Positions 4,885-8,271 of a DNA stretch of 8,271 nucleotides are shown here, piece by piece (within the stretch, counting starts at the first letter, position 1; the number at the start of each line of letters is the position of its first letter). The DNA comes from Lysobacteraceae bacterium (GTDB lineage: Bacteria > Pseudomonadota > Gammaproteobacteria > Xanthomonadales > Xanthomonadaceae): NCBI GenBank assembly GCA_028293685.1, contig JAQGOI010000073.1, positions 1 through 8,271 of the forward strand, in the 5' to 3' direction. A model generated the notes under the pieces. The model was not told the origin of the DNA and did not search any database. It was given only the letters and a program-made list of their open reading frames with translations. The position numbers and the translations under genes were made by a program.

Positions 4885-6603
4885 ATGCGCCGCAAACCCA
4901 TCGCGCTGGCGTTGCTGTCGGCAACCGTCATGAGTGCAGGCCTGAGCGCCGCGACCGGACCACAGCCCGACGACCCGCTGGTCGTGATCACGGCCCACTA
5001 CGGCAGCCGCGTGCAGCTGCAGAGGATTGCCTCCCATTTCCAGCACCTGATGATCGACGACAAGACGCGGACGATCCGCGTGGAAGCCACGCATGACGAG
5101 ATGGTCGCCCTGCGCAGGCAGGGCATCGACGCCCGGATCGACGACGACGCCACCCGCCGGTTGCGGGCGTCCGAAGCACAGATGCAGGGCGTCGAGACCC
5201 AGACCATATCGGGCTACCCGTGCTACCGGACGGTCGACGAAACCTACGCAACGATGGACCAGCTCGTGCAGGCGCGTCCCGCGCTGGCCCGCATCATCGA
5301 CATCGGTCCGACCTGGCAGGAAAGCCGCCAGGCCGGCACCGGCCATCGCATGCGCGTACTGCGGCTGACCAACGCCGCTACCGACAGCCTGTATCCCAAC
5401 AAGCCGAGCATGGTGATCTTCGCGTCCATCCACGCGCGCGAGTACACCCCTGCCGAATTGCTGACGCGCTTCGCCGAGTCGCTCGTCAACGGCTACGGAA
5501 CCGATGCCGAAGCAACGTGGCTGCTCGACAACTTCCGCTTTCATCTCGTGTTGCAGGCCAACCCTGACGGCCGCGAGAAGGCCGAAACCGGGCTGTCGTG
5601 GCGCAAGAACGTGGACGACAGCAACGGCGCATGTTCGGCCACTACATACGGCATCGACCTCAACCGCAATTTTCCGTACCTGTGGAACACCGTGGCCGAC
5701 GGCTCCAGCAGCGATGCGTGCGCGAGCACGTATCGCGGGCCGCAGCCCCTGTCGGAGCCTGAAGCCCAAAACCTCCTGCGCTACGTCGCCGGAACGCCCA
5801 ATGCCAGCGGCGTGTATCCGGGCGGCGCGCTACCGAACCAGACGCTCGCGGTCGCCCCGAGTGTCCGCAAGATCGGCGCGCCGGCGACGTCGTTGCCGCG
5901 CCCGATCACCGGCATGTTCATCGATCTGCACAGTTACAACCAGGTCGTGCTGTGGCCATGGGCCTACAGCACCACGCCGGCCAGGGATGCGGCGGCATTG
6001 GGCGCGCTGGGTCGCCGCATGGCGTGGTTCAACGGCTACAAGCCCGAGCAGTGGGCGGACATGTATGCGGCCGACGGCACCACCGGCGACACGCTCTATG
6101 CCCGGCTTGGCACGCCCAGCTACACGATCGAACTGGGAGCGTCGTTTTTCGAATCGTGCTCGACGTTCGAGGGCGACACGCTCGGCAAGAACCTGGCGAC
6201 CTTGCGCTATGCCGCGCGCAACCTCGCCGCGCCGTACGTGTTTCCATCGGGCCCCGACACGGCGACGATCGGCGTTGCACCAGCGACGGTGTCCAGAGGC
6301 ACGCCGGTCGTGGTCACGGCGAGGGTCGACGACAGCCGCTTTAACCAGAGCAACGGCACCGAGGCGGTACAGGCCATCGTCGGAGCGCGCGCGTATGTCG
6401 ACACGCAGCCATGGTCGCCGGCACCGCGCGGAACCTATGCCATGCACGCCAGCGACGGTGCCTTCAACGCGACGGGCGAAACCGTCACCGTCAGCATTCC
6501 GACGGCGGGACTGGCACAGGGCCGGCATGTCGTCGCCGTCCGCGGCACCGACGCCAGCAACCATGCCGGGACGCCGGCCGCCGTCTACTTCACGGTGCAG
6601 TAA
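4885..6603 (+). CDS. Secreted zinc carboxypeptidase, M14 family (carboxypeptidase T-like) with a C-terminal Ig-like domain
   Basis: This 572-residue exported metallopeptidase should remove C-terminal residues from peptides outside the cytoplasm. Order of parts: signal peptide (1-23, MRRKPIALALLSATVMSAGL); a putative propeptide (about 28-105); the M14 catalytic domain (about 110-455); and an Ig-like beta domain (about 460-572). Zinc ligands are His183 and Glu186 in SIHAREYTPAEL and His349 in DLHSYNQVVLWPWA. Substrate-binding residues are Arg240 (SWRKN) and Asn260-Arg261 (DLNRNF); Tyr394 probably matches Tyr248 of bovine carboxypeptidase A, and the catalytic Glu is 416 (YTIELG). Cys250 and Cys279 could form a disulphide. 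The start at 4885 begins the signal peptide and has a weak AGG at 4873-4875; an ATG at 4849 would add 12 non-secretory residues. It is the only plus-strand gene and ends 15 bases from the convergent SLT gene. Ligand numbering is by motif, not alignment. Confidence 0.94.
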   Translation: MRRKPIALALLSATVMSAGLSAATGPQPDDPLVVITAHYGSRVQLQRIASHFQHLMIDDKTRTIRVEATHDEMVALRRQGIDARIDDDATRRLRASEAQMQGVETQTISGYPCYRTVDETYATMDQLVQARPALARIIDIGPTWQESRQAGTGHRMRVLRLTNAATDSLYPNKPSMVIFASIHAREYTPAELLTRFAESLVNGYGTDAEATWLLDNFRFHLVLQANPDGREKAETGLSWRKNVDDSNGACSATTYGIDLNRNFPYLWNTVADGSSSDACASTYRGPQPLSEPEAQNLLRYVAGTPNASGVYPGGALPNQTLAVAPSVRKIGAPATSLPRPITGMFIDLHSYNQVVLWPWAYSTTPARDAAALGALGRRMAWFNGYKPEQWADMYAADGTTGDTLYARLGTPSYTIELGASFFESCSTFEGDTLGKNLATLRYAARNLAAPYVFPSGPDTATIGVAPATVSRGTPVVVTARVDDSRFNQSNGTEAVQAIVGARAYVDTQPWSPAPRGTYAMHASDGAFNATGETVTVSIPTAGLAQGRHVVAVRGTDASNHAGTPAAVYFTVQ

Positions 6604-6618
6604 AGGCGCAGGGTGCGA

Positions 6619-7392
6619 TCACGATGCCCCGGCGCGGGTGGGCCGTCCCATCGCTGCGCGGTAACGGGCATACAGCGTCTGTACTTTTTCGACGTAGGCC
6701 TGGGTTTCGGAGTAGGGAGGCACGCCGCGATAGCGCTGTACGGATCCGACGCCGGCGTTGTAGGCCGCCGCAACCAGCGTGAGGTCGCCCTTGTAGCGCT
6801 GCATCAGCGATTTGATGTGGCGGGCGCCGCCGTCGATCGACTGCGATGACGAAAACGGATCCATGACGCCGTAGGCCCGTGCGACAGCCGGCATCAGCTG
6901 CATCACGCCCTGCGCGCCCTTGGGCGATCGCGCCCCCGGATCGAAACCGCTTTCGGCATGCGCGATCGCGCGCAGCCACGCGTCCTCGACACCGGTGCGC
7001 CGTGCCGCGGCCTTGAACTGCGCCGCAAAGACATCCAGCCGCGGATTGCCAAGCATGCCCATGCCGAAATGCGCCGGGAGCTCGGCGGGCGGTTTGAGCG
7101 CCGCGACCGAGCGTACTTCCGTCCAGCCCGGCATGGGACGCGTGCTGTACTGCATGCGCCCACCGATCTGGCGCTGGTACACGTCGCCGCGGACCGGGCC
7201 CAGGCTGCCCCAGAAACCGCCCTTCTTGGCCGCATGCACCTGCCTGGCCACGCAGCGCGAACCGGGCTCCGGCACCGTCGCGAAGCTCAGGCGCTGGTCG
7301 CGCTGGCAGCTATAGAGCGTGCGCGCGCCAACGGTCGCTGGCCCCAGTGCGAGCGACAGAGCGGCCAGGAGCAGGGCGTCGTTCCGTGACAT
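6619..7392 (-). CDS. Exported lytic transglycosylase, SLT domain (copy 2)
   Basis: This second SLT peptidoglycan transglycosylase has 257 residues, exactly the length of the copy at 2576-3349. It has a signal peptide (MSRNDALLLAALSLALGPAT, cleavage near VGA), the same two-cysteine segment (C29, C47; PEPGSRCVARQV identical in both) and an SLT domain with the catalytic Glu at 147 in AHAESGF, then SPKGAQGVMQLMP, AAYNAG and YRGVPPYSETQAYV. By eye about half the residues match copy 1, most strongly in the catalytic core; the linker (53-120) has diverged (KKGGFWGSLGPVRG here, NLWGNLGVVHG there). The start at 7392 begins the signal peptide but has no clear Shine-Dalgarno, which suggests weak or coupled translation. 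It follows the lipoprotein gene after 70 bases, possibly one transcript, and converges on the M14 gene. Confidence 0.93.
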   Translation of the reverse strand: MSRNDALLLAALSLALGPATVGARTLYSCQRDQRLSFATVPEPGSRCVARQVHAAKKGGFWGSLGPVRGDVYQRQIGGRMQYSTRPMPGWTEVRSVAALKPPAELPAHFGMGMLGNPRLDVFAAQFKAAARRTGVEDAWLRAIAHAESGFDPGARSPKGAQGVMQLMPAVARAYGVMDPFSSSQSIDGGARHIKSLMQRYKGDLTLVAAAYNAGVGSVQRYRGVPPYSETQAYVEKVQTLYARYRAAMGRPTRAGAS

Positions 7393-7462
7393 AGGTCGCG
7401 TAGTTGACGCGTCCCGATGAGGTCGCCACGTGAAGGTCGTGCATGGACGCCGGGCGACTGCC

Positions 7463-7939
7463 CTACTTCGACACCGTCGGCAACGCCTGATCCGGTGCGG
7501 CAACCAGCGCGATTTCGACCGAGCCGCCCGGATTGTGGCTACGCAGTACCAGGTGACCGGCATCGGCCGCGACGACGTCCGCGGGATAAGCCACGCCTTC
7601 CTCGACCATCGTCAGTTGCCCGGCCTGGTCGCGCCAGCTGCCGATCATCGGCGTGCCGCCCGGGGCGTCGATCACCAGCGTGCCGTTGCCGAGAAACGTG
7701 TACGTCGTGCCCTTCTCAAGCGTTGCGGATCGCTCGACGCGCCAGACCTTGTCGACAAACACCGGTGTGGCGGCGGTGTTGCCGTTGTCGTGCGCCACCG
7801 TCGGCGCTGGTGGCGACACCGCCGGCTGCGCTGCTGCCGGGACCGGGGCCGTGGACGGCTTTTCCGCCGGCGCTGGCGGACTGTTCGCGGTGCATGCGGA
7901 CAGCAGCGCGAGCGTCATCGGCAGGTAGCGATGGTGCAT
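7463..7939 (-). CDS. Small lipoprotein with a Pro/Ala-rich tether and a C-terminal beta domain
   Basis: This 158-residue envelope lipoprotein belongs to no family I can name. Signal peptidase II motif LSAC has the lipidated Cys at 16 after a short hydrophobic stretch (LPMTLALL). The residue after Cys is Thr rather than Asp, so outer-membrane sorting is expected. Residues 20-58 are a Pro/Ala-rich tether (PPAPAEKPSTAPVPAAAQPA and on). From about 60 a compact domain follows, with alternating hydrophobic strands and WRVER, TTYTFLGNGTLVI, GSWRDQAGQL and LVLRSHNPG, reminiscent of META or lipocalin-like beta barrels that bind small ligands; that likeness is only by eye. The ATG at 7939 has AAGGAG 6 bases away, the best ribosome site in the window. 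It lies 48 bases after the NmrA-like gene and 70 bases before SLT copy 2. Confidence 0.85.
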   Translation of the reverse strand: MHHRYLPMTLALLSACTANSPPAPAEKPSTAPVPAAAQPAVSPPAPTVAHDNGNTAATPVFVDKVWRVERSATLEKGTTYTFLGNGTLVIDAPGGTPMIGSWRDQAGQLTMVEEGVAYPADVVAADAGHLVLRSHNPGGSVEIALVAAPDQALPTVSK

Positions 7940-7945
7940 GGATAT

Positions 7946-7951
7946 CTCCTT
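7946..7951 (-). promoter_or_regulatory. Strong ribosome binding site of the lipoprotein gene
   Basis: The minus strand reads AAGGAG (7951-7946), 6 bases before the ATG at 7939, near-perfect complementarity to the 16S 3' end. It fixes the start ahead of the lipobox and implies efficient translation compared with the neighbouring SLT copy 2, which lacks such a site. Confidence 0.9.
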
Positions 7952-7987
7952 GAAGGGCCGTACGCGACGGTGTCACGCACGATGCCA

Positions 7988-8271
7988 TCATGCCTCCAGC
8001 GGAATCTCGCTGGCATGCTGCTGCAACCATTGCGCGAACGACTGCACGCGCGGGTTGAGCTGTCGTGTCACCGACGGGTCGCGCGCTGCACCGAATTCGC
8101 GGGCGAAGTCATGGTTGAACTGGAACATGTTGCCCAGGTCATCCGCGCCGGGAAAACCGAAGCCGCGGAACTGCGCCGGGGTCACGGCGTTGTAGCGCAC
8201 CTCTCGTCCGAGCGCCTTGCCCAGCGCCGACGCGATCTGCGCACCGGTCAGGCTTTCGCCGACGATGCCGA
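7988..8271 (-). CDS. NmrA-like NAD(P)-binding protein, C-terminal part (5' end cut by window edge)
   Basis: Only the last 94 or so residues are present; the reading frame stays open to the right edge. The visible part fits the C-terminal substrate-lobe region of NmrA-like/atypical SDR proteins: ESLTGAQIASALGKALGREV, then VRYNAVTPAQFRGFGFPGAD, LGNMFQFNHDFAREFGAARD and a tail LNPRVQSFAQWLQQHASEIP. In this family a Rossmann fold with an N-terminal GxxGxxG binds NAD(P) and the protein acts as a redox sensor or oxidoreductase; that N-terminal part is outside the window, so cofactor binding cannot be checked. A GTG at 8198-8200 could be read as a start for a 70-residue protein, but the continuing frame upstream keeps family-like sequence, so it is internal. 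It lies 48 bases upstream of the lipoprotein gene, same strand. Confidence 0.8.
   Translation of the reverse strand, partial: GIVGESLTGAQIASALGKALGREVRYNAVTPAQFRGFGFPGADDLGNMFQFNHDFAREFGAARDPSVTRQLNPRVQSFAQWLQQHASEIPLEA

Noticed and set aside
4777..5769. A 330-codon open frame on the minus strand opposite the M14 gene
   Set aside because: The overlapping plus-strand frame has complete M14 zinc-ligand motifs; the antisense translation has no motif, signal peptide or convincing ribosome site.
5504..6664. A 386-codon plus-strand frame overlapping the M14 gene in another phase
   Set aside because: Its translation is almost all Arg, Ala, Ser and Thr, the usual out-of-frame product of a GC-rich gene, and it overlaps a well-supported coding frame.
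2576..7392. The two SLT genes as ends of a composite mobile element
   Set aside because: No transposase, terminal inverted repeats, target-site duplications or composition change were seen; the copies are functional-looking genes that have diverged substantially in protein sequence.
7452..7463. Hairpin GGGC/GCCC at the end of the lipoprotein gene as a terminator
   Set aside because: A 4-bp stem touching the stop codon with no T tract; too weak to call.
7988..8200. A separate 70-residue protein starting at the GTG at 8200
   Set aside because: The same frame continues open to the window edge with NmrA-like sequence, so the GTG is an internal valine codon of a longer gene.

Overview
This GC-rich window is almost wall-to-wall protein-coding and looks like chromosomal DNA of a gammaproteobacterium of the Lysobacterales/Xanthomonadales type (Lysobacter, Luteimonas or a relative). 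That placement is an inference from the GC-biased codon use, the secreted M14 peptidase with an Ig-like tail, the DUF4124-like plus SLT transglycosylases and the aceF sequence; no rRNA or other phylogenetic marker is present. Nine protein genes can be supported, eight on the minus strand and one on the plus strand. No tRNA, rRNA, IS element, phage gene or CRISPR array was seen.

Layout from left to right. (1) The left edge cuts the 3' end of aceF, the E2 subunit of pyruvate dehydrogenase (minus), which has one lipoyl domain. (2) Next is a secreted protein with four EF-hands in two pairs joined by a long Ser/Thr/Gly-rich and His/Arg-rich linker (minus), closed by a clear UUCG-capped intrinsic terminator. 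(3) Then comes a secreted lytic transglycosylase (SLT copy 1, minus). (4) A RES-domain protein (minus) follows, of the NAD+-degrading toxin superfamily, with an unusual N-terminal extension and no recognisable antitoxin beside it. (5) A DUF1993 protein (minus) is next. (6) The only plus-strand gene, divergent from DUF1993, encodes a secreted zinc carboxypeptidase (M14, carboxypeptidase T-like) with a putative propeptide and a C-terminal Ig-like domain. (7) It converges within 15 bases on a second lytic transglycosylase (SLT copy 2, minus), a 257-residue paralogue of copy 1. (8) A small Pro/Ala-rich lipoprotein (minus) and (9) the C-terminal end of an NmrA-like NAD(P)-binding protein (minus) run to the right edge.

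How the genes relate: the middle and right part is a small envelope/exported-enzyme neighbourhood (two SLT enzymes, a secreted carboxypeptidase, a lipoprotein, an exported EF-hand protein) around a RES protein. NmrA, lipoprotein and SLT copy 2 are co-directional with short gaps (48 and 70 bases) and may share a transcript. The points most worth a second look are the RES fusion without a partner, the EF-hand protein with its internal duplication and basic/His cluster, and the SLT pair. I see no strong evidence for a wholly new multi-gene system.
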